From Toxonevra muliebris (lineage: Eukaryota; Arthropoda; Insecta; Diptera; Pallopteridae): a DNA stretch of 64,000 nucleotides. The stretch lies in contig OY829329.1 in assembly GCA_963691655.1 (NCBI GenBank), forward strand, positions 50,569,279-50,633,278, read 5' to 3'. Below the pieces are notes generated by a model. The model did no database searches. It was not told where the DNA came from and saw nothing but the letters and a program-made list of their open reading frames with translations. Positions 11,601 to 23,524 of this stretch are shown piece after piece; positions within the stretch are counted from its first letter, which is position 1, and each line of letters starts with the position of its first letter. Made by a program: the position numbers and the translations under genes.

Positions 11601-12060
11601 CCTCCAAATCCGTCGTGCATGCTGCCGTAGCAGGTGGATTTTCCGCATTTCTGCGGGTACCACTTGGAGACTGTATTCCTTGCGTGTTTAAATCCATGTT
11701 TTTTTTTATAAATCTATAGCTCGAAAGACGTGGAGTACATCCATAAGTTACAAGCTTGGGGAAGATCTGGTGAGCTCTACGGGTAAGATGACCAGACACT
11801 CCATAACATGAGGACGCTTCTAACCTGAAGAACAGACACCTTTTGCAGCCGCTAGCTCCGAGACAGACGCTGCGAACTTCGGGAGGCATTTAAATTTAAT
11901 ATGTCAAAGTAGCCCACCCGAAGCTTCCGCTTTCGTTAGCCCTGACTATGCCTTCCACGCCGATTGGATACCTCGTCTTCAGCTATGGTTGCTCAGATTA
12001 CCAGGGTGTACCACGTGGAGGTGAGAGTAGGAATTGAGGTGAGGTTATAGAAATGCTGAT
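11601..12060. other. GC-richer segment, possible mobile-element debris
   Basis: Base composition is clearly richer in G and C than the surroundings, and a 97-codon minus-strand frame (11596-11889) spans part of it. No motif assigns it to a family. Such islands in this window otherwise coincide with retrotransposon fragments, so a decayed element is the likeliest explanation, but this is inference. Confidence 0.25.
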
Positions 12061-12109
12061 AGCTGCTTCCTTAGATTTCTAAAACCCCCTTACATCCTAA
12101 AAGTTCAAT

Positions 12110-13270
12110 GATAATTGTAAGAATTGGTGGTGAATTTCTTCTTTCTTCTCCTATTCTTTCTCACTCCCTTCCCATTTCCGCTAGCCTTTACTCATTTTTT
12201 CTCTCCTCTTTCTCTTCATCTTTCACTCCACCTTTAGCGTTTCCTTTACTCTCACCTTTCCGCCTAAACTTTCCCTTATCTTTCTCTCTTCATGTCGCTC
12301 ATCTTTCCCGCTCATCACTTTTTTCCTTGCCTTTCTGCCGTAAGTAAAGTAAAAAAAAATTATGGTAAAAAATTATAAGATATTTTCATCTTGTTGAAAA
12401 AATCTGGAAAAAATATGTTAATAAAAAAACCGAGGGATAAAGTTGCATGAATATGTACGCAAGAGCTTCAAGTTTCATTTCATCCACTCCTTTAAAAAAA
12501 AAAAAAATTAACCCATAAAAAATAATGAAAAAACTCACGGAACTTTCCTTTATATTTTCTTCTTTTCAAATAAGTTAAGGAAAAAACTTTGAAAAAATCT
12601 TCATATTGGAAAAATTATGGAGAAACTCGCGAAAAATGATGAAATCAACGAAAGAAGAAAAACGAGAATAAATTGTGAAAAAATTTAGGAAAATTCACAG
12701 CAAAAAAAAAATAAAATTGAAAAAAAAAAATTCCATTTGCCGAATAATAAAAAATCGGTAAAACTTCGTTCAAAATCTTCTTTCCCTTTTCCTAGAGCCG
12801 TTTCTTTTAAAATATAAGGACGACAAATATATGCCGTCGAAGATATGCAACCAAAATATCAATTACAAAAAGGATAAAAAAAAGGTGAAGAATTTGCGAA
12901 AAAATCCGTTCATCGAGAAAAACTATAAAAAAAATGCCCGAAATCTATTGGAAAAATCTTCGAAAATGACAGAAAAACTAGCCGAACTTTTTCTCCCTTC
13001 CCTTCTATTGGATGAAATATTTCAACTCAGTTAACGAGAAAATATATTATAAAAAATTCCATGTAAACAGGAAAAATACACTAGAAACTTGCGAAAAAAT
13101 TTAAGCGGAAAATATGTAAAAATCTTTTTCCTCTCAATTGTTCCTTTTAAAATCAAAAGGAAACGCGTTTGAAAAATCAAGTGAAAAGTTGAGGGCAAAA
13201 ACCAGGGGGAAAAGCAGAAAGTTTTTCTCATCTTCACGAAAATTTGTTTGAAAAAATCTTAAGAAATCTG
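12110..13270. repeat. Pyrimidine tract followed by A-rich degenerate repeat
   Basis: 12130-12345 is almost pure C/T on the plus strand (TTTCTCTCTTC-like). From 12350 to 13265 loosely repeated units of the type GAAAAATTTnGCGAAAAAAT follow, resembling 4990-5860. Open frames across it encode only Lys/Asn or Phe/Ser-rich low-complexity sequence. Confidence 0.55.
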
Positions 13271-15390
13271 CTATTTCTATGTATATGAACAATTTTGGCA
13301 CTACCATTAAACATTTCGATACACAGTGCAGCAACGTTCAGCATCATCATCATCGTCGTCACCGTCGGTCGTTACTGCTTGTTATTGTTTTCATTTTGAA
13401 TTATGTTGTGCGCTCATCTAAATGTTGTTAACTAAATTGCATAGATTAAGTGCTTTAACTTGAGTTGCTTTTCAAGTTGCTTATATTCTCTGCTGCAATA
13501 GTAAGCGCAGGGTGATTGCTGGTGCTGGTGCTGGTGATGTTGCTGTTTGCTGCCACTGTCGCAAAGATACCAGCATCAGTGTTGAACGCGTTGTCTACGT
13601 TAAGAGTATTACGCACGTAGTCTACAAATTGCCTGCAGAGTAAACATATTGCCTACGTAGTCGACGTTGTTTACACTCAGATGTAGACAATTCGAAAATA
13701 AACTATTTTGACCCAACTCTGACCAGCACTTGCACAACAAGAGCAAACTGCATTATACGGGTATATTCGGTTAAAATATTTGAAGGTATGTGAGTTGCTA
13801 TTTGTGTGTGTGTGTGTGTGTGTGTGTGCTTTTCAACTACTTTACTCTAATGTGCTCACATAATTCGCACATGTTCATTCGCATGTATGGCATGGCATTA
13901 TGAAATATACTCGCTTGTACTGTGCAACAGCAGCAGCAGATTTTCTTTGTAGTTTCGTTCGTATGTTGGTGTTGTTGTTGTTTTTGCCGTTCTTTGCAGG
14001 GTACATTTATATATATATATGTATTTTTTTGTGTTGGTTATGACCTGTCGCTGTTCATTATTTCAAATTTCAACTTAAAAAGAGCAACAACAACGTCAAC
14101 GCTTATGCGCACGTACCTTTTTACACTTTTCTCTATTATGGCATATAGAAAAAACTGCATACATAAATTATTTATGTTATTACGTTGCAATTTTGTCGTA
14201 AAACACTTTCTTTTTCTCCATTCTTACTGTTGTTGTTCCTTCTTCTCTTCTTTTCTTTTTATTTTTCTTCACTTAATAACACATACTCAGACACACACTC
14301 ACACACACACTCACATCCACATTCTCAGATATTCAAAAAGACATTCACATGCAGCTCATAATTGCATATAAATGAAGACAGGATCACTGCATACGTGTAT
14401 CCGCGCGATTAATTGTGAAAATTTACATTAGTATGCGTGAGTAATGATGTAAATGTATGCATATCTGTGTACTTCATTTGTAATGTCACACCGTTAATGG
14501 GCGCACTAATTGCTATACACTAACGATATACCTTCGTATAATATTACAAAAAAAAAAAAAATTATTTAAAATTTTTTTATTTAACTCAAACTAGAAAAAA
14601 GCGTAAAAATTAATTAAGCTTTAAATTAAAACAGAATAAATTTAAAAAAAATTTTTTTTTTATTTAAATTTTCTTAAATAAAACCCAAAATTGTCATAAA
14701 TTCATTTCAATTCATATTTCTCTTTTGCATACATTATTTGTTCGATTGATTGATGCGTTATTGATGAATTTAATTATTATTGCACATAAAATTTACAAAA
14801 TAATATAATTTTACAAATACATGTATGTATATACATAAATATGTATGCATACATTTACATAAAAGTGTGTGCAACACATAAAAATCTCGACCACCCCTGT
14901 ATGCATGTGTAAACGCACCTAAAAATATGCTATACAATGCAGTATAATGTAATGCTGTACAATGAATTACTCTCTCACACACACATACATTGAATATTTA
15001 AATTCAACACTCTCTCTACTTCTCGCTTTTCCATTTGTTTTTGTAATAGTGGATTGTAAATAATGCTGCTTGATATCTTTGTGTCTTTGGAATGGAATGC
15101 TGTGAATGTCATGAATGATTGAGTGTCTGATTGTGGTAGATGGATCTATGTGTGTGTGTGTGGATAGATTTTGAGAAACAAATATGAGAGATTTCCTTAA
15201 TAATTATAAACATTTTTTAAATTTGATTTGAACTCAAAATCTTTATAAGTAGAACCGAAACTGTAGTAATTTTTCTATGCTCAAAATTTGCCATATTCTG
15301 TCAGTAATAAATATATTTTTCACAAGTGCGGTTGAAGGATAAGAGTTTCATTTTTACAAGTTATAAGTAAAAAAACTCTTCAAAGTCTTT
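13271..15390. other. Gene-free stretch with microsatellites
   Basis: Contains GCTGGTGCTGGTGCTGGTG near 13520, a run of TG at about 13805-13828, CAG repeats near 13926, CA-type repeats near 14290-14325, A/T homopolymer blocks at 14548-14680, and a TG run at 15150-15163. A short segment at 13590-13680 has several copies of a GTAGTC/CTACG palindrome-like motif. No coding pattern was found. Confidence 0.5.
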
Positions 15391-15815
15391 AGAGAATTAA
15401 TAAAATTTTTACTAACATTTGCTTGAAATACTTTTTTTTTATCAAAATTGAGGCCAAAAATGGATGCTTTGGCCCAAAAAAAACCCTGGTGAATAGAATT
15501 TCAACAACATCGGCCAACTCATTGATAGCTCCAGTATGAAAAAAAAATCCACTTTTTCCTGATTTTTGGTCCTCTTTGGATAATGATTGAGATTCCAATA
15601 TAGGCTAAAAATTAGTTTTCTGGACCTTAAAAATCTTGTGCACGAAATTTCAACACATAGATGGCGCTGCTGTGCCTGTTAGGAAAAATTCATACTTCCC
15701 AGAATTTTTTTTTTTAACCATTTATCCGGTTTTATTTATCAAAATAGTCACTAAAAATGAATTCCTTGAATCAAAAAACCCTAGCACACAAAATTTCAAC
15801 AAAGATTTTTCGAAG
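15391..15815. repeat. Degenerate tandem repeat, roughly 150-180 bp units
   Basis: The phrase AAAnAACCCTnGnnnAnAnAATTTCAAC recurs near 15475-15510 and 15770-15800, and a related segment ends in GAAATTTCAAC near 15640-15655. This suggests about three decayed units. No protein-like frame is shared between them. Confidence 0.35.
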
Positions 15816-16467
15816 CAAATTTCTATCATTTTTTTTCTACCTAAACAGAAATTTTTTCTATAAAAACAGAATTTTATTTGATCTGTTTCCTATCAAAACT
15901 CAATTTTCCAGTCATTTTTCTATCAAAACAAAATTTTGTACAATATCAAAATAAAAGTTTGTTTCTATAAACAAAAATTTTGTCCAGCATTATTTCTTTC
16001 AAAACAAAATTTTGTCCAGACTTCAGAATTGGAAATAAACATATCTAGTTTTTTTAAGTGAAACTTCTTTTCTCTTGTCCTAGAGTAAAACCAAACGGAT
16101 GTGACGTAGCGCGTAAGTTTGTAATGCGACATAATTTTGTCGAGCAATGTGCATGAGGGGCTAAATATCAATATTCCCTAACTGAATTTACGAGCAAACT
16201 ATATAATAAACGATTCATAAATAGTTTTAATTCAATATAACATATTAATTACACACATACACACACACGCCTATGGCAGAAAGAACAATGTGTAACGTCG
16301 TCATCTTAAAGTTTATGGCAGTTATACAATTCAAACACAGATGGCGCAAATGTCCAAGGAACTACATGAAGATGCCGCACACAAAAAAGAGTTCGTCTGC
16401 AATTGTCATCGACATTGCAGGTACAGAGTTGCAATTTTTGTTCTAGCATTAATCCCAAAAAAAAAAA

Positions 16468-16640
16468 TTGGTTGTGTATTAACGAACACAAGGCAGAAGT
16501 GAAATAGCACGCAAATGAAATTTTTCAATCGCTGAATTTTTTAACTCCATTGGCTTGTGTTTTTTAATTTCATTTGCTTGTGTTTCGTTTAGTTCACAAG
16601 AAGTTTCACTTCTGCCTTGTGTTCATTAATACAAAACCAA
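16468..16640. mobile_element. Foldback MITE (173 bp)
   Basis: The left arm TTGGTTGTGTATTAACGAAC (continuing ACAAGGCAGAAGTGAAA) is mirrored at 16600-16640 with one or two mismatches over about 38 bases. A second inner inverted pair around CAAATGAAATTT extends the hairpin. Single-stranded DNA or RNA from this stretch would fold into a long stem. There is no coding capacity and the target duplication is obscured by A/T runs. Confidence 0.65.
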
Positions 16641-16948
16641 TTTTTTTCTATCAAATTAAAACGCTTTTTTTCTGTTGAAACAGAATTTTGTAAAATTTTT
16701 TTCTTACCAAGCCTTTTCTTTTTTCCAACACAGCAAAATTTTGTTCAATCTTTTTCCATCAAATTAAAATGTTGTCCGGCATTTAAAACATAATTTTACC
16801 CAACATTTTTCCTGAACAAAATTTTGTTCAGACTTGTTTCTATCAGAAATCAGAATATTGTCCAGGCATTTTTCCTTCAAAATAAATTTTTTGTCTGAGT
16901 TTCGCCGAGTTGTTCCCTTTTAAAAATCGAAATAACGAAACTGTTATG

Positions 16949-17311
16949 CAGACTAGCTACAATGGGAAAAAAACAAACAACATAAGTGTATAGAACGGTA
17001 GTGGTAGTTTCTTTCAATATCTCTATTCAGTGAAGATATTTGGAATCAAATCCGTAATTCTGGGTTATGATTTCAAATATTAGTAGCTTATATAGAATAT
17101 GGAAAGATTAAGAACTATCACTAAGATCACTGATGAGGAATTGTGGCGGATTCCGAAATGGCCGTCTGATTTGCCCGTCTCTATATACATTGTTGTTGTG
17201 ATGACTACATTTGTTCATTAAGCCTGTTTATATATAACTTCAAATAACGAAATTGACATGAACTTAAGTCATGACTTTGAAAATTAACCTCTAGATTTAA
17301 TTTTCATAGTC
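16949..17311. mobile_element. Dispersed repeat, copy A (left end lost)
   Basis: About 270 bp (16949-17225) is shared in the same orientation with 53891-54168, for example GTGTATAGAACGGTAGTGG and GAATTGTGGCGGATTCCGAA. The right end of this copy, 17264-17311 (GTCATGACTTTGAAAATTAA and on to CATAGTC), is the reverse complement of the left end of the other copy. Taken together they imply an element with terminal inverted repeats of about 45 bp that begin GACTATGAAAATTAA. No transposase is seen, so it is a nonautonomous element of unknown superfamily. Confidence 0.6.
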
Positions 17312-17475
17312 TCCTAAAAAAAAAAAAAAATATCATGAATTTTTTTTTGTCAAAAATCATTTTTGCCGAATAGTTCTAATAGTTTTCCTATTAAAACGAA
17401 GTTTTTCAACTTTTTCCTTATAAAAATTTAATTTTGTCCAGTCTTTTTCTTACCAAAACGAATTTTGTCAAAACA

Positions 17476-17645
17476 GAATTTTCTCCTGAAGTGAAAGAGG
17501 GAAGAGAATGGGAAGAAAGGGAAGGTGGGAAAGAATCAAGGATGAGAAAAGAGGGAGGGTGGAAAAAAGGAATAGTAGGAAAGAAGGAAGCGTGAGTAAG
17601 GACGAAGTTTGGGAAAGAAGTGATGACCCGAACGGAGAGAAAATT
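17476..17645. repeat. Purine-rich tract
   Basis: The plus strand is nearly all G and A (GAAGAGAATGGGAAGAAAGG and similar) with no fixed period. Open frames on both strands here are low-complexity by-products. Confidence 0.6.
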
Positions 17646-17792
17646 ATTTCTACCAATTTTTTTGCTACTTTCTTTCGATCTTTACTCTATTGTTTTCTTT
17701 GAGTATTTCTAAACGGGTTTTCCATTTATTTATTATTTATAATCTCTACAAAAGAATAATAGAGTAGAGTAAAATATTTTCCTCCTCCTCAC

Positions 17793-17961
17793 CTTAGTGG
17801 CTGTTCACACAAGCGCCAGCATGAACGCCTGTCTGAAAGAGAGTGGTAGAAAAAATAGTTAGTTAGGAAGAGATAGAAACGCGCCTGTCTTCTATCTATT
17901 TTTTCTACCTCTCTTTTTCAGACAACCGTTCATGCTTGCGCCCGTGTGAACAGCCACTAAG
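17793..17961. mobile_element. Foldback MITE (169 bp hairpin)
   Basis: CTTAGTGGCTGTTCACACAA at 17793 is mirrored by the complement ending at 17961. Pairing continues through GCGCCAGCATGAACG, GTCTGAAAGAGAG and GGTAGAAAAAATAG, so each arm is about 65-70 bp with few mismatches and a short loop of about 30 bp. No clear target duplication was found. It is long for a microRNA precursor and looks like a palindromic MITE. Confidence 0.7.
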
Positions 17962-18543
17962 AGAGCCTGTATTTCCATAAAGGTGCAATAAAAGATGAAA
18001 ATTCTTTAATTTGAGTTGTGAATAAACATATCTCAATTTTATTTTTCAGTTTTTCATACATATTATTAAACATTGCATTCGCTTGTAACTTTCATACATT
18101 CACTGTAGTGTCCGACCGAAGGTGATTTTTTGGTCGAAGCCGAACTTCAGCCATTCATCTAACCTTCGGCCGAAGACTGAGGGATTTTTTTAAATATAAA
18201 AAATAAAAATCTGAAAGTAAATTTTTTCTACCTATGTATTTGCAAGCATACCATATACAGAAAAATATAAATAGTAGATACTCCAAAAAAAAAGCTGACC
18301 AGTAACACTAAATAACTGTTCACTGTCGAAGGAGCTGACAAATATTATTTACTTCAAGAATCCTTTAAAAATTTGTTTACGTCAAAATATACAGTTACAT
18401 CGACTATATATCTGTAAAACGACTGTCATCCAACGACACCTGTGTCAAAAAACAGTTGGCCGATGGCTGCCATGATTCTGCTTATCTAAAATCAAAGATT
18501 GAATCAGCGTATTAATCGATAGACCTATTAAGACCAGAATTAA

Positions 18544-19037
18544 GCCTCTAGTTCCCAAATTTTTGATTGATTTAAAAAAAATTGGGATTGATAAATTTTA
18601 ATGTAAAAAGCATAAAACCCTAAAAAATTTAATGGGCATGGTTTTATGAAGCCGGAAAAGTTGAATGCCTAAAAGTGTTTGTTGTTGAATAAACTTTTTA
18701 TCAATTTTTTTTAAATAACTAAATATTTTGTTTAAAAAATTTTAATTTTGAGCTACTCGCAGCTAGTTTTTTTACCCGCCTAGATGACGGGAAGTATTTT
18801 ATTTATTTTTTTGTTTTTATCTCAAATTCAAAGAAAATGATAAAATTTGCTGTGTTAGACAAAATTTTGACTTTGACTGTCGCTAGCATCTGTAATACGC
18901 ATTATAGTTCATAACTAATGCATTTTTTAAGAGCTTGGGATATACCATAAACGATGTGATAAAATGTAGCAACAAAAAGCTTTTAAGGTGGTAATTTTGA
19001 TGAAGGCTGTCTAAAGACACGCTTAAGATCTAGAGGG
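18544..19037. mobile_element. piggyBac-like MITE (494 bp)
   Basis: TTAA targets at 18540-18543 and 19038-19041 flank ends GCCTCTAGTTCCC and the complement of CCCTCTAGATC. The inverted similarity covers about 10 bases ((G/C)CCTCTAG(T/A)T). TTAA plus CCC-type tips suggest piggyBac-mediated mobility. No coding sequence is seen. It lies inside the 18106-20651 element. Confidence 0.55.
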
Positions 19038-19802
19038 TTAAGTAAAAATATTGAAAATTCAATTTTTGGGTTAGTTTTATTGTACTTATTTTCTTTTAGT
19101 TAAGTCATTAAAAGTTTGTATTTTTATCTATCTAGTTTTGAAAATAAGTATTTGATTTTTGTCATTTTTTTTAACTATTTCAATTTCAATAAAAAACATT
19201 GAGGGATATCACAATGATATTGGTTCGGACGGAGTAGAACTATAGATGCATTGAAGATACGATGACAATTTAAGCGCATTCAGTTCATTAGTTTTGGAGA
19301 TATCGTGGCAGCCATTTCGAAGAATGCTGTTTCAAAGAAAAACTAGTTTCAAAGTTCAAATATGCATGACTGCTGTATCAGGGCCTGCAAATAAACATCT
19401 GTAACTTTCAATCGACTGTGAATTTCAAAGAATCCGTTTACACATATATTCTAGAGCGATTTTAGACAAAACAATTTTCAATTTAAAAAAAAAGTGAAAA
19501 AAGTCAAGTAATTGAAAATGTCGCCTTCTCTAACAGTTCACGCTTCTTTTCAATACGCTTCAAGTCTTCCTTAAAAAGTAAAAAAGTTTGACTTGCTTCT
19601 GCTGCCTCTAATTGTATTAGCTCCAGCAGGTTTTTGTTAAAAAAAATCACTGATTACTTCAAAAGTAAAAATGGAACAAGCAAACGGGGAAATATAACAC
19701 AGAAATTGTAATGTAAAAACTTTATATAACCACTTATAATCTTCGGCTTCGGCAAAATACTTCGGCTACTTTTTTCCGAAGCTGAAGGTGCAATTTTAGG
19801 CC

Positions 19803-20608
19803 ACGGTTGCCACTTATACATTTTATTTTGTACCAATATTTAAAAAAAAAAAATGTACCAAATGTGGGAAAAATGTACCAAAATAATAAGTAACATTAAT
19901 GTGTTATTTTACACGCCACTGGCTCTCGTAGGTAATAGAATTGTTTATTTTTAATCTTTATTTCCTATTTTTTACATCGATTTTACCCAAAAGAAAAAAA
20001 ATTTTGGAAGTCCGCCATTTTGTTATTTTTTAATCAAAATGCGTAAATCTACTAACTGCTGGAATGGCAATCCTACAGAACAATAATCTATCTACATTTT
20101 TTGTTTAAGATAACTTCAAGAACCGAAATCACCCGGGCCCGCCCCACACAATTTTTTTTTACTTCCAACGTAAAAAATACTAAAAAATATCGTAAAATAA
20201 ACATCAAACAATTTTTTTTTGTACATTTAAAGATGTCAGTAAGAACATATAATAAAATTTAAATAATTATATATTATTTTGTTATAATAAAAAATCCCCG
20301 AAATAACCGTAAAAATTAGGCCGGAACACCAGAATTAATAAAAAGTACCACATTAATTTAAATATATTTTGTATTTTAAAAATAGTCTTTGGCCAATTAG
20401 ATATAATGAGACTCTTAATGTCGACACACAATTCTTTTGAAAGCATTATATATTATATATATATATATAAAATAAGTTTACAATTCTTAATCTAACTTTG
20501 CCTACAGAACGTACCAAATTTTAAAAACATGTACCAATGTACCAAACGCAGAAAAATGGAAAAAAATGTACCAGTTTTGGTAGAATTGTACCAAAGTGGC
20601 AACCGCGG
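19803..20608. mobile_element. Nested hAT-like element (806 bp)
   Basis: Perfect 8-bp duplications TTTAGGCC at 19795-19802 and 20609-20616. The ends share GGTTGCCACTT in inverted orientation, with extra bases outside (AC on the left, CCGC complement on the right). Repeats of ATGTACCAAA occur near both ends. No transposase frame is visible. Removing it rejoins the outer element at TTTTAGGCC-GAATAGCC. Confidence 0.85.
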
Positions 20609-20659
20609 TTTAGGCCGAATAGCCGAAGACCGAATATTCGGTCGGACACTAATTCACTG

Positions 20660-21909
20660 CATTTGAATATGAATGCACCAAATGCATAAGTATTTAAATA
20701 CATACACGCAAGCTCACACACATTAAAACATACACTAATACCAATGAATAAAATTGTTAACTGCGATAATACAATGTCTTCTATATTTCGGTTCGATGAA
20801 TCTATCCAAGAACTATATTTTGTGGAGAATTTCCAAATTGAAATTGCTAATGACCTCTGATTTTGATGGATTTTCTACATTTCTTTTTAAAATAGTAAAG
20901 AGACACTTGCTAGGTCATTGCAAATAATTTTTAATAAATCTCTCAATATGGGACTTTATTAATGATTGGAAGGTATCATTCATTGCTCCGAATTTTATAT
21001 CAGACAGCAAAAAGAATGTTTAAAATTATGCATGAAATTTTCTCATAAAGTTGACATCTTCCTGTAATTAAATTAAGAAATGAAAAACTTTTTTATATAA
21101 ATTATTTTATATGTCGTCTGTGCATTTGCGACAATTATTATTTTTTCATTTTCATTTATGTTTTTTACTTTTCCTATTTTCGTTTTTTCCCCCCCTTCTA
21201 TCTATTCATTCATTTCTACTTTTTGCTCTGTCTGTGCTTGTGTCTGTGTGCCCTTGAGTGCTTCCTATGGCGTTCATTAAGAAAAACGGAAGTTGAGACT
21301 GACGCGTCATAGAAATACTACTAAAAAAGAAAAAAACAAAAAACAAAAATACTGACAGACAATTTTAAGCTGACTGCATTTTAAGGACAACGCCGCGACA
21401 ACGAAGTAGTGAGAGCTCATCAAAAGAGTTAAAAGAGTTTAATGCAATGTGAATGAGGCGTTTCGTTTTTTTGTTTCAGCTTTTTTTTTTCTTTTTTTTT
21501 GCTATGTTGCCATTTATTATACTTTAAAATAAACGAAATAAATATGAGAGGAAACGAAAGCGTCAGGCTTGTTGATGATGAACTTAGTGAATGAATGGGT
21601 TAACGTTTTTTCACAGCATTACACTGAGGAAGTAAAATGAAATTAAAGTTTTTTTTGTTTGTTTTTTTTTTTCGTTAATACGTTTGGGTACTTTGGCTGT
21701 CTCAGTTAAGAATGTAGAAGTTAAAAATGAAATGTTGTAGGAAATTTTTCTAGGAAAAAGAGTTGAAGAAGGAGAAGTATAAAAGAGCACGAAAGGGCAT
21801 CAAGAAATCCATTAAATGCAGAATGATCATTCTGACAAGATTTTCAGTCAATTTGAACGATAAGCTCGAGAAATTGTAGAGCAACATATATTTCAATAAT
21901 AGAAATTCT
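20660..21909. other. Gene-free stretch
   Basis: AT-rich with T runs near 21480-21500 and 21660-21672 and a short palindrome AGAATGATCATTCT near 21821. No gene or element boundary is recognised. Confidence 0.45.
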
Positions 21910-21917
21910 ATCTAAAT

Positions 21918-22028
21918 CAGTGACGGTCAAACGTTTGAAAAACCTGTTTAATTGTCGCTACATCTATTTCTCTCGCATATCTCACTGCAAAATCTTTTAG
22001 AATGAATGGTATGGAATGGCCGTCACTG
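21918..22028. mobile_element. 111-bp hAT-type MITE
   Basis: The ends CAGTGACGGTC and the complement of CAGTGACGGCC are inverted. The flanks ATCTAAAT (21910-21917) and ATTTAAAT (22029-22036) match at 7 of 8 positions, an 8-bp target duplication. There is no coding capacity. Confidence 0.65.
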
Positions 22029-22036
22029 ATTTAAAT

Positions 22037-23520
22037 CTAAACTGATTTTCGGACACTAAATAAGATTTGAATAAGAATTTTTTTGGGCTTGATAGACTCT
22101 GCATTCTATAACTTTATTACAGCAATTTTTTTTCATTCCATTGTAAAAAATGAATGCAAAAGTAAAAAAAAAAAAGCACTTCATTAGTTTTCGTAGAGCA
22201 GAAATCATTTTAAATTCAAGTATATGAAAAAAATAAATAACTTTATACATATGTCGCATATGCAGAAACCACAAAATGCTAGTTATGCATCACTGGCTAC
22301 ACTGTGTTACACCACACATATATTTTCATTTGACCATTCACCGACACACCAATACCACTTCCATTACCATCATCCGCACCACCTTCTATACCAAAAGCCA
22401 TAAACCAAAATTAAATACCAAACAAAAACTCGCACACGTTTATAAATTACTCACTTAAACGTTGCACCATTGTTCACTGTCCACAATTATTGCCATTTTT
22501 GGGTTGCGGTTTTATTAGAGCATATTGTAGTTTTTTCGCTCTTTTTTCACCCCACTCTTCTCTCTCTCTCTTTCTAACATATACAGCTGTTGTGTTGTGT
22601 GCTGGTTGTAAAAAAATAAAAAAATAAAGTGTTTAAATGAAATGTCTAATCACTGTTATTGCATTCGCTATTCCGCTATTGTTGTTGCTGTTGTTGTTTG
22701 GTGCTTGCTGTTGTACACCAAAGCACCGAGCGCTACTGCTGTCATCATAATTGGAACGATACATTTATTCATAGAAACGAAAAATTGCTTTCATTTGAAT
22801 GTTATGTTTTGAACCCAGTGAAAAAGTGTGTTACTGCTTTTAAAAATAATTCAGTCTGCAAGTCATTCGAAGGTAATGAGTATGAGTTTCCCCAGGAAGC
22901 ACTTTGTATTGCTCAGAATTGATTTTAGTTTCGATTTAGAATAACTTCTTCGAGAATTCAGTAAATATAAACGAGTCTATAGAACGCTTTCAGGTGAATA
23001 TTTCGCAATAAAACACTTATTCTATAAACCATTAGGAGATACAGAATTTTCCGAAAGGAGTAAAGGGAGGAGAAAGATTCCAGGTATTTTTGTTCAATTT
23101 TAAAGCAATTCCGATAAGTTTTAACCAAATTTGGTAAATTGGTGAAGGAGAAAAAAAGAGAAAATTGTGAGTGGTAAGAGAGGATGCAGGAGGAATACAG
23201 AAAGGGAAGAAAAGAGGAGAGGATATTAGGATGGAAGAGGAAAAGGAGGAAAGAGTGTGAAAAAGAGAGAGAAAGCAATGGGTGGAATAAAGTTATGAAG
23301 GGGAAACGGAAGAAATGGAAGAAAAGGAGACGACGCGAGTAATTTTAATATAGTTTTAAATCAGTTTTTGTGAATTTGGAAGAGTGAGAGTTGGAGAAAG
23401 TAAGAGAAAATTGTGAGAAGATGAGTGAACTGGGTAGAAGGTAGGAAGGTGAGGATGAGCATCCAAAGGAGTGAAGAAGATAAAAAAATAAAGAGTGATA
23501 TTAAAAAGTTGATATACAGT
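22037..23520. other. Gene-free stretch ending in a purine-rich tract
   Basis: 22037-23030 shows a TTGTTG repeat near 22680 and nothing gene-like. From about 23040 to 23480 the plus strand is strongly A/G-rich (GGAAGAGGAAAAGGAGGAAA style). The minus-strand open frame there is Ser/Phe/Leu low complexity. Confidence 0.5.
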
Positions 23521-23524
23521 TGTA

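Larger units (their letters stand above)
15816..17475. repeat. Degenerate minisatellite with a CAAAATTTTGTCCAG core
   Basis: Units of about 27-30 bp of the form TTTCTATCAAAACAAAATTT plus TGTCCAG recur at 15830-16020, 16650-16900 and 17340-17475. The array is interrupted by single-copy sequence (16020-16460), a foldback MITE (16468-16640) and a dispersed repeat (16949-17311). The palindromic AAAATTTT core is the best conserved part. No gene is seen. Confidence 0.55.
18106..20651. mobile_element. hAT-like element carrying two nested insertions
   Basis: Perfect 8-bp target duplications ATTCACTG lie at 18098-18105 and 20652-20659. The ends are TAGTGTCCGACCGAA on both sides (inverted), followed by further CCGAA/TTCGG motifs inward. 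Removing a piggyBac-like MITE (18544-19037) and another hAT-like element (19803-20608) leaves about 1.23 kb without a transposase frame. It is a nonautonomous or eroded hAT-like element. Confidence 0.85.

Noticed and set aside
11596..11889. 97-codon minus-strand frame as a host gene
   Set aside because: No domain, no supporting exon structure and an abrupt composition change at its borders; mobile-element debris is more likely.
13922..14371. 149-codon plus-strand frame with hydrophobic stretches
   Set aside because: Dominated by CAG, GTT, T-rich and CACACA repeats; no conserved motif and no splice or start context supporting a gene.
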